Positions 34,642 through 43,343 of a DNA stretch of 64,000 nt are shown here, in pieces. The stretch covers positions 44,164 through 108,163 of the forward strand of contig DATLTS010000015.1 in the NCBI GenBank assembly GCA_035533475.1, written 5' to 3'. Under the pieces are notes generated by a model. It made no database searches, had not been told where the DNA came from, and saw only the letters and a list, made by a program, of their open reading frames with translations. The first letter of the stretch is position 1. The number at the start of each line of letters is the position of its first letter. This DNA comes from Mycobacteriales bacterium (GTDB lineage Bacteria > Actinomycetota > Actinomycetes > DATLTS01). The position numbers were made by a program, and so were the translations under genes.

Positions 34642-35481
34642 TCAGCCGATCGGGGCCGGGCAGCGCAGCGCATAGGCGCAGGAGTCGAAGCCGTCGCCGC
34701 GCCGGTCCAGGGTCGAAGGCAGCGCCTCGCCGGGCAGCCCGGGGGCGGCGCCGAGAGTGATGCTCACCGGGTGCCCCTGCGCGATCTTGCGGGACACGCC
34801 GTTCACCGCGAACGTGTTGCCACCGACGAAGCGCACGGTGCCCACGTTGGCCAGCGTGGTCTGGACGACGAGGGTCGGGGCCTCCAGGATCCATTCGGCG
34901 GAGGACCGGGTCGAGGCGTAGCCGACCGGACGCGTCCACGACCAGCGACCGCGGTCGCTGAGGCTGATCAGCCACGTGCCGGGGCGCAGCTGGCGGATGT
35001 TGACGCCGATCTGGTCGCCCGGGCGGACCGCGCAGCTGCGGTCCCCGGTGCAGTTGGCGATCTGCTGCTCTCCGGCGGGAAGTGTCTCGATCCACGCGTA
35101 GTAGCGGGGGCCGAGCAGCGAAGAGTTGGGCAGCGTCGACGTGCCGACACCGGCCTGGATGAGGTCGCTGGTGTTGTACCCGCCGATGCCGGTCCAGATC
35201 GCGGCGAAACCCGCCGGGAGCGCGCTGACGGCGGGGACGACGAAGTTGGCGGACACGGACGTGATCGCCTGCCCGGCGGCCGGGAGTACCGCGTAGCCGG
35301 ACCAGTTCAGGCTGGCGACCGCGGCGTCCTGCCGAGGCAGGGCGGCGTTCAGGTTCCGCGGGACCAGGACGTGGCTGCGCGGCAGCGCCCGATGCCCCGT
35401 CGGAGTGGCCGCGCCAGCCGCGAGTGGGGAAATGGCCAGCCCGACTCCGATGAGGGAGGTCAACACGGTCCGCCGATGCAT
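34642..35481 (-). CDS. Secreted G1 family glutamic peptidase (eqolisin-like)
   Basis: 279 residues with a signal peptide (MHRRTVLTSLIGVGLAISPL, AxA end near 25). The mature protein shows the G1 scheme: LNWSGYAVLP, FVVPAVSALPAGFAAIWTGIGG, LIQAGVGTS (catalytic Gln), YYAWIETLPAGEQ, GDQIGVNIR and SAEWILEAPT (catalytic Glu in AEWILE). G1 enzymes are acid proteases best known in fungi but also found in some actinobacteria. The second ATG (35481) is the better start, since GGGAGG lies six bases before it but abuts the first ATG at 35487. Confidence 0.83.
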   Translation of the reverse strand: MHRRTVLTSLIGVGLAISPLAAGAATPTGHRALPRSHVLVPRNLNAALPRQDAAVASLNWSGYAVLPAAGQAITSVSANFVVPAVSALPAGFAAIWTGIGGYNTSDLIQAGVGTSTLPNSSLLGPRYYAWIETLPAGEQQIANCTGDRSCAVRPGDQIGVNIRQLRPGTWLISLSDRGRWSWTRPVGYASTRSSAEWILEAPTLVVQTTLANVGTVRFVGGNTFAVNGVSRKIAQGHPVSITLGAAPGLPGEALPSTLDRRGDGFDSCAYALRCPAPIG

Positions 35482-35667
35482 GCTCATCCTCCCCTGGTCG
35501 TCTCGGGTCGTCTGGACTGCTTCGGCCCCGGCGGCCCGGATCCCTGCCCCCGACTGGGTGAATCCCGAGACCCGTCCACGATATGGTGACATGTCGGGGA
35601 CCATTTTCGGGAACAGTCGGCGCGCGCGCTCCGTTCCGAGGGCCGGCCGCGAGATAGCGTCGGGTGT

Positions 35668-35826
35668 GTGCCGGCGAGCTGCGCGTGGTGCGGGGCGCAG
35701 GCCAAGGACCCCCCGGTGACCTGGACGGTCCAGCACGACGAGCGGGGCGTGACTTGGCTTTGCGAACGGTGCACCCGGGAAACCCTTCGTTCGATCGAGA
35801 GTCAGCTCAGTAGCGACTGGTGGTGA
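35668..35826 (+). CDS. Small zinc-ribbon protein
   Basis: 52 residues: MPASCAWCGAQAKDPPVTWTV, then GVTWLCERCTRETLRSIESQL and ends SDWW. Two CxxC pairs (CAWC and CERC) form a classic zinc ribbon. I recognise this layout as a conserved actinobacterial small protein of unknown function. GTG start at 35668. It ends four bases from the end of the convergent ABC1 kinase gene. Likely a structural or nucleic-acid/protein-binding module. Confidence 0.7.
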   Translation: MPASCAWCGAQAKDPPVTWTVQHDERGVTWLCERCTRETLRSIESQLSSDWW

Positions 35827-35829
35827 GCG

Positions 35830-37260
35830 TCAACCGGTCTTCGGTCGGCGCGAACGCGCCCTGGGCACGGCGGGTGTCACGGCCGTAGCGCTGTCCTCCG
35901 GGGTGGGGATCGCGACTGGCGGGTCCACCCGGCGCACGCGACGTCGGGGGTGCTCGGCGAAACCGGGCAGCCACTGGCGCATCTCGGCCCGGAACGGGCC
36001 ACCCGCCCCCAGCTGGCAAAGCACACCGACGCCGCCGAGCGTCACCCGGTGGACCAGCAGATAGGTCGGCGGCAGGTTGAGTTGCCGCCCGAGCTGCGCG
36101 GCCGGCGAGCGCGGGTCGCCGAGCCGGGCTGCTTCGGCTCGCAACCAGCTCCGGCTGAAGCGGAAGGTGTCCTCGGCGACCGGGGTGAGCAGCGGGCGCA
36201 GGTAGTCGAGGACGGCATCGGCGTCTATCTCGATCGAGGCCTTGATGAACCCTTCGGCGCGCAGCCCGGCAAGCACGTCCTGGGCGCGCCCCTCCAACGC
36301 GAGCCGGGCCAGGCGGCCGATCGGCTCCGGCAGCCCGTCCGGCAGCCGGTTCACCGCTCCGTAGTCGACGACCCCGAGCCGGCCGTCGGGAAGCAGCCGG
36401 TAGTTCCCCGGGTGCGGGTCGGCGTGCAGCAGGCCGACCCGAGCGGGACTGGCGAACAGGAACCGTAGGTAGAGCAGGCCGGCACGATCTCGTTGCGCGA
36501 GGCTGCCATCGCTGATAACCGTGGACAGTGGCGTTCCGTCCATCCATTCCGTGACGAGGACGCGCTCGGCGTGGGTCACGACGGGAGGGACGTAGATGTC
36601 GGGATCACCGGCATAAGCCGCCGCGAAAGCCGCCTGCGAGGCCGCTTCCAGGGTGTAGTCGAGTTCCTCGGCTACCCGTCGCTTGAGCTCGTCGAGCAGG
36701 GGTTTGACGTCGAGTCCGGGCGAGAGCACGGCGAAAAGCCTCGCTACCCGGCTCAGCTGGTTCAGGTCGGAAAGCAACGCCGGGCCGGCACCGGGATACT
36801 GGATCTTCACGGCTACTCTGCGGCCGTCGTTCCACGTGGCCTGGTGTACCTGGCCGATCGACGCGGCCGCGGCCGGGAGATCGTCGAATTCGCGGAAGTT
36901 GTCCCGCCAGTTCGGACCGAGGCCTTCCGCGAGTACCCGATGGACCGCGCCCGGCGGCAATGGCGGCGCGGCCTCCTGCAGCTTGGTGAGAGCTGCCCGG
37001 TAGGGGCGGGCGAGGTCCTCGGGCAGCGCCGCTTCGAAAATCGACAGCGCCTGGCCGAACTTCATGGCGCCGCCCTTGAGCTCGCCAAGAACCCGGAAGA
37101 TCTGGTCGGCCGTGCGGCGCTGGAGCTCGGCGGCGACGGCCTCAGCCGGGCGCCCACCCAGCCGCTTACCGAAGCCGAGGGTGGCCCGGCCGGCGACGCC
37201 CAGCGGCAGACTGGCCAGCTTCACCCCACGCGTCAACGCGTTGCGCGGGATGTCGCTCAC
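35830..37260 (-). CDS. ABC1/UbiB-family atypical kinase
   Basis: 476 residues: LGELKGGAMKFGQALSIFEA (the KxGQ motif that closes the active site in ABC1/ADCK proteins), AAASIGQVHQATWNDGRRVAVKIQYPG (Ala-rich loop and Lys), VLVTEWMDG, LLHADPHPGNY (catalytic Asp) and LGVVDYGAVNR (metal-binding Asp). UbiB-type proteins assist quinone or lipid metabolism. Its mycobacterial counterpart (Rv3197) sits next to whiB7 and has been linked to macrolide tolerance. The start is taken at GTG 37260 (VSDIPRN); no strong ribosome site is visible. The tail is basic and disordered. Confidence 0.9.
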   Translation of the reverse strand: MSDIPRNALTRGVKLASLPLGVAGRATLGFGKRLGGRPAEAVAAELQRRTADQIFRVLGELKGGAMKFGQALSIFEAALPEDLARPYRAALTKLQEAAPPLPPGAVHRVLAEGLGPNWRDNFREFDDLPAAAASIGQVHQATWNDGRRVAVKIQYPGAGPALLSDLNQLSRVARLFAVLSPGLDVKPLLDELKRRVAEELDYTLEAASQAAFAAAYAGDPDIYVPPVVTHAERVLVTEWMDGTPLSTVISDGSLAQRDRAGLLYLRFLFASPARVGLLHADPHPGNYRLLPDGRLGVVDYGAVNRLPDGLPEPIGRLARLALEGRAQDVLAGLRAEGFIKASIEIDADAVLDYLRPLLTPVAEDTFRFSRSWLRAEAARLGDPRSPAAQLGRQLNLPPTYLLVHRVTLGGVGVLCQLGAGGPFRAEMRQWLPGFAEHPRRRVRRVDPPVAIPTPEDSATAVTPAVPRARSRRPKTG

Positions 37261-37337
37261 CCAGTCATCATGCCGGGTCGCTGGGTTCGGTCGGTGATTC
37301 GGTAGGTGTTGATTCGGCCGAACGTGGCGGCGGTCGT

Positions 37338-38366
37338 CTAGGCGTTCACCTCCGCGCAGCCGCAGGCCGGATGCCGGCGCCAGGAGCGGCGCCGGATCGC
37401 TGCACCCGGCCCGATCTCCAGCGTGCCGTCCAGCGTGGCCGGGGCGACGCCGTCCAGATGGGACAGCACTTCGCGGGCGGCGAGTCCGGCGCAGAGGTGG
37501 GCGAGCACGACGTCGCACGGTTCCGCGGCTGGCGGATCGCGGCGCGGCCCGGACAGCTGCGCGGCCACGAATGGCCAGCACGGATCCCGGTCCGCCCGGA
37601 TGAGGTCGAGGCAGCGCTGGCAGGCGGAGCGGCCGGGACGGACGAAGGGGCCGACCCTCGCGGTCGTCTCCCGAACGCTGGCGTAGAGGTGGGGCACGCC
37701 GCGGCGGACAAGGTCGGCGGTCGGGTCAAGCTCCGGCGGGTCGGCGATCACCACGACGTCGACCGGCGATCCCGGGTCGACGATCACGCTCTCGGACACC
37801 GTGGCCAGCCGAGCGTGGACCGCGCTGCTACGCGAACGTCCGGCATCCTGGGTAGTCAGGCCGGCGGGAGCGGCGTCGGCGGCTCGGACCGGACGGGGGT
37901 CCTCGACGCTGACCCGACCGACCGCGGCGGCGGCGAGCAGGGTGGCGATCGGGGCCCCGACCCGCCCGGCGCCGACGACCCGCACGCTGGCGTTCCTTCG
38001 CCGGCTCAGCGCAAGAGCCGGGTCGGGGTGGCTGAGGGAGAGCGCGGCGACATCGGGCCCGAGTCGGTCCCGCTCGATGAGCGGCAGGGTGGCGATTGCA
38101 TCGGGACGGGCCGACGTGTCTGCCATGGCTCCGGCAGCGGACAGCAGGGCGAGGACCCGCCGCGCTTCCTCCGCGGGGACGCCGCGCTTGGCGGCTGCCT
38201 GGACAAGGTCGTCGAGCTCGTGGGTGCCATCGAGCCGGTCCAGTAGCTCAGCGACGGCTGGGCCGATGCCACCGACCACGACCGCGTGGGCGGTCTCGAG
38301 CCCGAACTGGACGGTCTGCTCGTCGCGCCAGAACCGGCGCAGACCGGGATGCACGGCGGGTCGCAT
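37338..38366 (-). CDS. ThiF-like protein with RRE-like N-terminus
   Basis: 342 residues. Residues about 1-85 (MRPAVHPGLRRFWRDEQTVQFG, then GGIGPAVAELLDRLDGTHELDDLVQ) resemble the winged-helix RiPP-recognition region of cyclodehydratase partner proteins. Residues about 120-330 are a ThiF/E1-like fold: VRVVGAGRVGAPIATLLAAAAVGRVSVEDP, with a Zn-type CQRCLDLIRADRD and a terminal HPACGC. Classical E1 features such as SNLxRQ are not evident, so adenylation activity is doubtful. A role in making or handling a modified peptide is inference; no precursor or YcaO gene is seen here. Confidence 0.65.
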   Translation of the reverse strand: MRPAVHPGLRRFWRDEQTVQFGLETAHAVVVGGIGPAVAELLDRLDGTHELDDLVQAAAKRGVPAEEARRVLALLSAAGAMADTSARPDAIATLPLIERDRLGPDVAALSLSHPDPALALSRRRNASVRVVGAGRVGAPIATLLAAAAVGRVSVEDPRPVRAADAAPAGLTTQDAGRSRSSAVHARLATVSESVIVDPGSPVDVVVIADPPELDPTADLVRRGVPHLYASVRETTARVGPFVRPGRSACQRCLDLIRADRDPCWPFVAAQLSGPRRDPPAAEPCDVVLAHLCAGLAAREVLSHLDGVAPATLDGTLEIGPGAAIRRRSWRRHPACGCAEVNA

Positions 38367-38457
38367 GACTCTCCTCGACGCGGGGGGTGTCGCGCGAGCG
38401 TGTCAGCAGCAGCGCAGTGATCGTGCGGACGGTCCACATGGCAGCGTTGCCAAGCAG

Positions 38458-38496
38458 CCTGCGGGGCGGTGCCAGGTGCCGGCACCGCCCCGCAGG
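38458..38496 (-). terminator. 16-bp perfect hairpin after the DUF5679 gene
   Basis: CCTGCGGGGCGGTGCC and GGCACCGCCCCGCAGG are perfectly complementary with a seven-base loop AGGTGCC. It lies eight bases past the end of the minus-strand DUF5679 gene; no T tract. Confidence 0.75.
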
Positions 38497-38503
38497 ACGA
38501 CGG

Positions 38504-38656
38504 CTACGCCTTGCCGAGGATGCGGTTCATTTTCGTGCCGCACACCGGGCAAAGACCCTGTGCCATTCGACGCCCGGACTCACTCACCCGGACTTCGCCG
38601 TCGAACGTCCGCTTCTCCTTGCACTTCACGCAGTAGCCCTCATAGGACTCGGCCAT
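38504..38656 (-). CDS. DUF5679 small zinc-binding protein
   Basis: 50 residues: MAESYEGYCVKCKEKRTFDGE and GLCPVCGTKMNRILGK. CxxC pairs (CVKC and CPVC) mark a treble-clef/zinc-ribbon of the DUF5679 family, common in actinobacteria and of unknown function. AGGAGG stands seven bases before the ATG, so the start is firm; the 18 extra residues upstream do not belong. Followed by a strong hairpin terminator. Confidence 0.88.
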   Translation of the reverse strand: MAESYEGYCVKCKEKRTFDGEVRVSESGRRMAQGLCPVCGTKMNRILGKA

Positions 38657-38794
38657 GCGGATCCTCCTTCGGTCTCCTCCGCAGCATGCGGGCTCAACCG
38701 GGGGCCACATTACCGGTCGGAGGGTCTCGGACCGTGGAGGAGGGGCCGCGACATACGCTCAACTTTCGATCATTCGCCCAGCGCAGGAGGTTCC

Positions 38795-39592
38795 GTGACC
38801 GAGCGTGCGCCGCTGTCGGTGGACCGTCGGGACGACGGCGTAGTGCTGCTTACCCTCGCGCTGGCCGAGCGACGAAACGCCATGACCGCCGAACTCACCT
38901 CCGCTTGGGTGGGCGCCGTGGCGGGGCTGGCGGGCGACCCCGGGGTGCGCTGCGTCGTCGTGACCGGCGAGGGCAGCGCGTTCTGCGCGGGCGGCGACCT
39001 GTCCTGGATCGCCGAGTCGCCAGAGCTCACGGTCTCCGACCTGCGGGACCGGATGCTCACCTTCTACCGGTCCTGGCTGGCAATCCGCGAGCTCGAGGTG
39101 CCGGTGGTCGCCGCGGTCAACGGGCCGGCCGTCGGCGCCGGCCTCTGCCTTGCCCTCGCGTGCGACCTGCGCTACGCAGCCCGGGAGCGGGCGGTCTTCT
39201 CCGCGCCCTTCACCCAGCTGGGCATGCACGCGGGGATGGCGGCGACCTGGCTGCTTCCGGAGGCCGTTGGGGTGACCCGAGCCCGCGAGTTGCTGTTCAC
39301 CGGACGCCGGGTCGGTGCTGACGAGGCGCTGTCGATCGGGCTGGTGCACGGCGTCGTGGACGACGACGCGCTGCTCGCCGAGACCTTGGCGATAGCTGCT
39401 CGGATCGCCGCTGCCGGTCCGTTGGCGACCCGGCTGACCAAGGCTGCCCTGGCCAGCGGCGCCCATCGGTCCTTCGACGAGGCGCTGGCGTGGGAGGCGC
39501 TCGCCCAGCCCGTGACGATGGCGACCGCTGACCTGCGGGAAGGGCTCGCAGCCCAGCGGGAGAAGCGGCGGGCTGTCTTCACCGGTCGGTAG
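38795..39592 (+). CDS. Enoyl-CoA hydratase/isomerase family protein
   Basis: 265 residues of the crotonase superfamily. Oxyanion hole regions AFCAGGDLSWIAE and VNGPAVGAGLCLALACDLRYAARERAVFSAPFTQLGMHAGM are clear, followed by TGRRVGADEALSIGLVHGVV. In hydratases the two glutamates of the second region act as acid/base; here the second region reads GMHAGMAATWLL, and the first Glu is not evident, so substrate or reaction may differ. AGGAGG precedes the GTG start. Single gene. Confidence 0.88.
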   Translation: MTERAPLSVDRRDDGVVLLTLALAERRNAMTAELTSAWVGAVAGLAGDPGVRCVVVTGEGSAFCAGGDLSWIAESPELTVSDLRDRMLTFYRSWLAIRELEVPVVAAVNGPAVGAGLCLALACDLRYAARERAVFSAPFTQLGMHAGMAATWLLPEAVGVTRARELLFTGRRVGADEALSIGLVHGVVDDDALLAETLAIAARIAAAGPLATRLTKAALASGAHRSFDEALAWEALAQPVTMATADLREGLAAQREKRRAVFTGR

Positions 39593-39962
39593 CGATCCTG
39601 GGCCACGGCGGATGCACCGGGACGCTACGAAGCCCCCGGACCGGCTGACCATTCGCCTTCCCCTTGCGAACGGTCACCCTGCACCGGGGGCTTCGACGCT
39701 TGTCGACGCTAGGACCGGCCGATGGGCGAGTCAACGCTGGGCCGCGATGCCCTGTGGACGAACCTGGGGACGTGGTGGGGATGACCCGCTGCGTAATTGT
39801 GGATAACCCGGGACGCCACTGTGGATGACCGGCCGGTACGGCCGTCGAAAGCCCTGTGACCTGCGCCGTCTTGGTCCACGGGCTGTGGACGGAAGAAAGT
39901 CGGCCACCGTGGCCGGGTGGGCACCAGGAGCGGGCCGTCGGGGCGGTGTTTAGGTTGTCGAC
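39593..39962. other. Gap holding a cluster of DnaA-box-like 9-mers
   Basis: The 370-base gap between crotonase and YgjP-type genes has no gene. It carries TGTGGATAA at 39798-39806, the exact complement of the canonical DnaA box TTATCCACA. It also carries TGTGGACGA (39753-39761), TGTGGATGA (39820-39828) and TGTGGACGG (39884-39892), with one or two mismatches. All four have the same orientation within 140 bases. Confidence 0.5.
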
Positions 39963-40478
39963 ATGCAGGAACCCGAAGTGACCGTCGTCCGCAGCCGGCG
40001 GCGCACCCGAACCGTGTCCGCCTACCGGGAAGGCGGCCGGCTGATCGTCCTCGTCCCGGCCCGGCTCAGCGCCGCCGAGGAGGCCCATTGGGTGGCGCGG
40101 ATGACCGAGCGGCTCGCCGCACGGGACCGCCGCGAGCGACCAGGCGAGGGGGAACTCGCCGAACGCGCCGAGCGGCTGTCCCGCCGCTACCTCGACAGCC
40201 GTGCGCGGCCAGCCTCGGTGCGATGGGTGAACAACCAGCAGGGCCGCTGGGGCTCCTGCACCCCGGTCGACCGGACGATCCGGCTGTCCCGACGCTTGCT
40301 CGGAATGCCGAGCTGGGTCATCGACTACGTCCTGCTCCACGAGCTCGCCCACCTCCTCGAAGTCGGCCACGACCCTGCGTTCTGGGCGCTCCTGGACGGC
40401 TTCCCGCGGCTCGAACGGGCCCGCGGGTACCTCGAGGGCGTGGCCGCCACGTCCGGACTGGACCTCTCTGACGGGTAG
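39963..40478 (+). CDS. YgjP-like metallopeptidase domain protein (DUF45)
   Basis: 171 residues. The catalytic HELAHLLEVGHDPAFWALL gives the HExxH zinc site plus the third His, preceded by RWGSCTPVDRTIRLSRRLLGMP, the highly conserved block of the YgjP/DUF45 (M48-like, SprT-related) family. The N-terminal part VRSRRRTRTVSAYREGGRLIVLVPARL is the usual beta-rich lead-in. Start ATG 39963. Physiological substrate unknown. Confidence 0.88.
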   Translation: MQEPEVTVVRSRRRTRTVSAYREGGRLIVLVPARLSAAEEAHWVARMTERLAARDRRERPGEGELAERAERLSRRYLDSRARPASVRWVNNQQGRWGSCTPVDRTIRLSRRLLGMPSWVIDYVLLHELAHLLEVGHDPAFWALLDGFPRLERARGYLEGVAATSGLDLSDG

Positions 40479-40546
40479 GTGCCGGCACGGGCGCTCGCCC
40501 AAGATCGGTAAGCGGTGAGTGGGCGATCGTGCAAGATCTCCACGCA

Positions 40547-40585
40547 CCGAGTGGGCGGTTTGCCCCGGGAAAACCGCCCACTCGG
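40547..40585. terminator. 15-bp hairpin between convergent genes
   Basis: CCGAGTGGGCGGTTT pairs perfectly with AAACCGCCCACTCGG around a nine-base loop, between the YgjP-like and DUF2342 genes. The 220-base gap also contains GCGGGC-type low-complexity runs (about 40673-40693). Confidence 0.75.
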
Positions 40586-40698
40586 CGTGACGGCGGGCCT
40601 AGCTGTGGGGTCAGCGGTTCCCCTGGGGCTGTTGGGGTGCATGGGGCTGGCCTGGGGCGCGGCTGGGCCCCAGGCGCGGGCGCGGGCGCGGGGGAGCG

Positions 40699-41958
40699 CT
40701 AGCCGTCCCCCGGTGGTTCCTCGTCGGTGAGGGCGGACAGGTCCAGCGCTGACGGACCCCCCGCGCCGCCGGCCCGGTCGGCGAATCGGGTCGGGTCGTC
40801 GAGGTCCTCCGGCCCCGGCAGCAGGTCGGGATGCCCCCAGATCGCGTCCCGGCCGTCGACCCCCCGCGCGGCCGCCAGGGACGCCCATAAGAGCGCCGCA
40901 TCGCGGAGGCGGCGCGGTCGCAGCTCCAACCCGACCAGCGTGGCGAAGGTCTGTTCGGCCGGGCCGCCGGCGGCGCGCCGCCGGCGCACGCTCTCCCGCA
41001 ACGCCGCCGCCGCCGGCAGGTGTTCTCCGGCAGCGGCACCGACCACCTCGTCCACCCAGCCTTCGACGAGGGCAAGGGCGGTCTCCAACCGCCGCAGCGC
41101 CGCCTGCTGGCTCGGGGTCGCCTGCGGCTCGAACAAACCGCCCCCTAGTACGCGCTGGACGGCCTCCGGGTCGGAAGGGTCGACCTCGCGCATCGCCTCC
41201 TCGAGGGCCGAGGTGTCGATGGTGATCTCCCGGGCGTAGCGCTCGACGGTGTCGAAAAGGTGGGCGCGCAGCCACGGCACGTGCTGGAACAGCCGGTGGT
41301 GGGCAGCCTCCCGCAGGGCGAGGAAGATTCGGACCTCCTCCTCGGGGATGCCGAGGCCGGACCCGAAACCGGCGACGTTGACCGGGACGAGCGCGGCCCG
41401 GCCGGCGGGGCCGAGCGGCAGCCCGATGTCCGTCGCGCTCAGGACCTCGTTCGCGAGCTGGCCGAGGGCCTGCCCGACCTGCGCGCCGAACATCACCCCG
41501 CCGACCTGGCGCATCACGCCGAGCAGCGGGCCGGCCATCGCCTGCATCTCCTCGGGGAGTGCCCCGCCCATGGCCTCGACCACGCGGGATGCGACCGGGT
41601 CGACGAGCGTCGTCCAGGCCGGGAGGGTCGCCTCGACCCACCGGCGGCGGCTCCATGCCTCGGACGCGGTCACCCCCGACGGCAGCGTCGTCACCGGGTC
41701 GAGCCAGTGGTCGGCGAGTTCGACCGCGGCGGCGACCCGCTCGGTGTCGCCGGCTGTGGTGCCCGGATCGGAAGCTCCGGCCGCCTGGAGCGCGGATTCC
41801 CGCGCGAGCTGCCAATTCACCGGGCCGGTCGTGCTGGAGAGGAGGTCGCCGAGGCGGTGCAGCGCGGCCCCGAGGTCGGGCGCCGAACCGCCGAAGAGTG
41901 CGGCGAACGGGTTGTCCTCCGGCGGGCCCGCCCCGGCGCCGCCTTCGACCTCGCTCAC
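40699..41958 (-). CDS. DUF2342 zinc-dependent metalloprotease-like protein
   Basis: 419 residues: PVNWQLARESALQAA, VEATLPAWTTLVDPVASRV, MGGALPEEMQAMAGPLLGVMRQVGG and FLALREAAHHRLFQHVPWLRAHLFDTVERYA. These are features of the actinobacterial DUF2342 family, often labelled zinc-dependent metalloprotease; the REAAHHRLF stretch has a candidate metal site. Rv3195 is the mycobacterial counterpart in this syntenic place. GTG 41958 has GAGGG seven bases upstream. It is divergent from the epimerase gene and convergent with the YgjP-like gene. Confidence 0.85.
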   Translation of the reverse strand: MSEVEGGAGAGPPEDNPFAALFGGSAPDLGAALHRLGDLLSSTTGPVNWQLARESALQAAGASDPGTTAGDTERVAAAVELADHWLDPVTTLPSGVTASEAWSRRRWVEATLPAWTTLVDPVASRVVEAMGGALPEEMQAMAGPLLGVMRQVGGVMFGAQVGQALGQLANEVLSATDIGLPLGPAGRAALVPVNVAGFGSGLGIPEEEVRIFLALREAAHHRLFQHVPWLRAHLFDTVERYAREITIDTSALEEAMREVDPSDPEAVQRVLGGGLFEPQATPSQQAALRRLETALALVEGWVDEVVGAAAGEHLPAAAALRESVRRRRAAGGPAEQTFATLVGLELRPRRLRDAALLWASLAAARGVDGRDAIWGHPDLLPGPEDLDDPTRFADRAGGAGGPSALDLSALTDEEPPGDG

Positions 41959-42001
41959 CTGCGCACCCTCGACCGCATTCCCCCACGGTAGCCGCGAAGA
42001 T

Positions 42002-43060
42002 ATGGGGGTGCAGAGCCGAGGCGTGGTGGCCGTGACCGGCGCCGCCGCGGGGCTCGGCGCGCAGCTGGTCGAGCGGCTCGCGGAGCGGCCCGACGCGGGC
42101 CGGGTCGTGGGCCTGGACACCGTCCGCGGGCACCTCCCGCAGGTCACCTGGCGGATCGCCGACGTTCAGGATCCGTCGCTGGTGCGCAAGCTCGCCGGCA
42201 TCGAGGCGCTCGCCCACCTCGCGCTGGACATGTCGCCGGACACCCCCGCCGCGCAGCGCCGGGAGCGCAACGTGCGCGGCGTGGAAACTGTGCTCACGGC
42301 GGCGCACGCGGCGGGGGTTCGCCGAGTCGTTCTCTTAACGAGCGCCACGGTCTACGGGGCCCTGCCCGACAATCCGGTCCCGCTGACCGAGGCCTCCCCG
42401 TTGCGGGCCACTTCCGACCGGGGTCTGGTGGGGGACTGGCTCGCGATCGAGCGGCTGGCCCGGCGGGCCCGGCGCACCGACCGCGGGATGGTGACCACGG
42501 TGGTCAGACCCGCCGCGCTGGTCGGACCGGGCGTGGACACGGCCTTCACCCGGCAGTTCGCCGCCCCCCGACTGCTGATGGTCAAGGGCAGCCGACCGCT
42601 CTGGCAGTTCTGTCATGTCGACGACCTGGTCGAGGCGCTGATTCTCGCCACGCTCGGTGCGGTGACCGGCGACGTGACCGTCGGCTGCGACGGCTGGCTC
42701 GAGCAGGGCGACGTCGAACGGATCAGCGGCCTGCGTCGGATCGTGCTTCCGGCGGCCGTCGCGCTGGCGGCCGCGGAACGGCTGCACCGGCTGGGGGTGA
42801 CCCCGGCGCCGGCCAGCGAGCTCGGCTTCCTCACCCATCCCTGGGTCGTCTCCTGCGACCGGCTGCGGGCCGCCGGCTGGACCCCGGCCCACGACAACGA
42901 GTCCGCGCTGACCGACCAGCTGGCCGGGATGGAGGCGGCCGGCGGCCGGCGGATCGACAAACGGGAAGCCGCGCGGGCGGCCGCCGGGGCGACCGTGGCA
43001 CTTGCCGGCGCCGTGGCGATGGCCCGGGCCCGGGCTGCCCGCCGGCGCCGGCACACTTGA
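42002..43060 (+). CDS. NAD-dependent epimerase/dehydratase-like protein
   Basis: 352 residues with an extended SDR fold. The nucleotide loop AVTGAAAGLGAQLVERL, LDMSPDTPAAQRRERNVRGVETVLTAAHAAGVRRVVLLTSATVYGALPDN, and a catalytic-like Tyr/Lys region in which the usual YxxxK is replaced by WLAIERLAR. The active-site Lys is therefore doubtful and the protein may be a non-catalytic or NAD(P)-binding member. The C-terminal 30 residues hold an Ala-rich helix and poly-Arg end (ARAAGATVALAGAV, RARAARRRRH), possibly a membrane contact. GTG 42008 is a possible alternative start. Confidence 0.72.
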   Translation: MGVQSRGVVAVTGAAAGLGAQLVERLAERPDAGRVVGLDTVRGHLPQVTWRIADVQDPSLVRKLAGIEALAHLALDMSPDTPAAQRRERNVRGVETVLTAAHAAGVRRVVLLTSATVYGALPDNPVPLTEASPLRATSDRGLVGDWLAIERLARRARRTDRGMVTTVVRPAALVGPGVDTAFTRQFAAPRLLMVKGSRPLWQFCHVDDLVEALILATLGAVTGDVTVGCDGWLEQGDVERISGLRRIVLPAAVALAAAERLHRLGVTPAPASELGFLTHPWVVSCDRLRAAGWTPAHDNESALTDQLAGMEAAGGRRIDKREAARAAAGATVALAGAVAMARARAARRRRHT

Positions 43061-43135
43061 TCGACTGGGCAGCCCCGCAACCGCGACGTACAGTGAAAAG
43101 ACCGCAGGGATTCCCAACAAACGCGAGGCGAATCG

Positions 43136-43339
43136 ATGTCCGGCGTGGCGTTGCCCGGCCAGGGGATCGCCGTGCTCGCGTGGACTCTGACGCTGCCCGT
43201 TGTGTTCGTCGCGCTGGCTCTCCTCTTCGTGTGGTGGCGGGGCCGGCCCCGCCGGCCGGCGAAGGCGGTCGACTCGGTGGCCGAATACCAGCGGTTCCGT
43301 CAGGCCCTGGAGACCGCGGAACGCCGCGAGGTCAACTGA
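43136..43339 (+). CDS. Small single-pass membrane protein
   Basis: 67 residues: a hydrophobic segment AVLAWTLTLPVVFVALALLFV (about 13-33), a WWRGRPRRP basic boundary, then a short soluble helix SVAEYQRFRQALETAERRE. The ATG at 43136 has GAGG nearby. Lies 75 bases after the epimerase gene, possibly same transcript, and ends five bases from the convergent small secreted-protein gene. No family named. Confidence 0.6.
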   Translation: MSGVALPGQGIAVLAWTLTLPVVFVALALLFVWWRGRPRRPAKAVDSVAEYQRFRQALETAERREVN

Positions 43340-43343
43340 CCGG

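Noticed and set aside
39753..39892. DnaA-box cluster read as the chromosome origin
   Set aside because: No dnaA, dnaN, rpmH or AT-rich unwinding region nearby; kept only as a possible DnaA-binding cluster.
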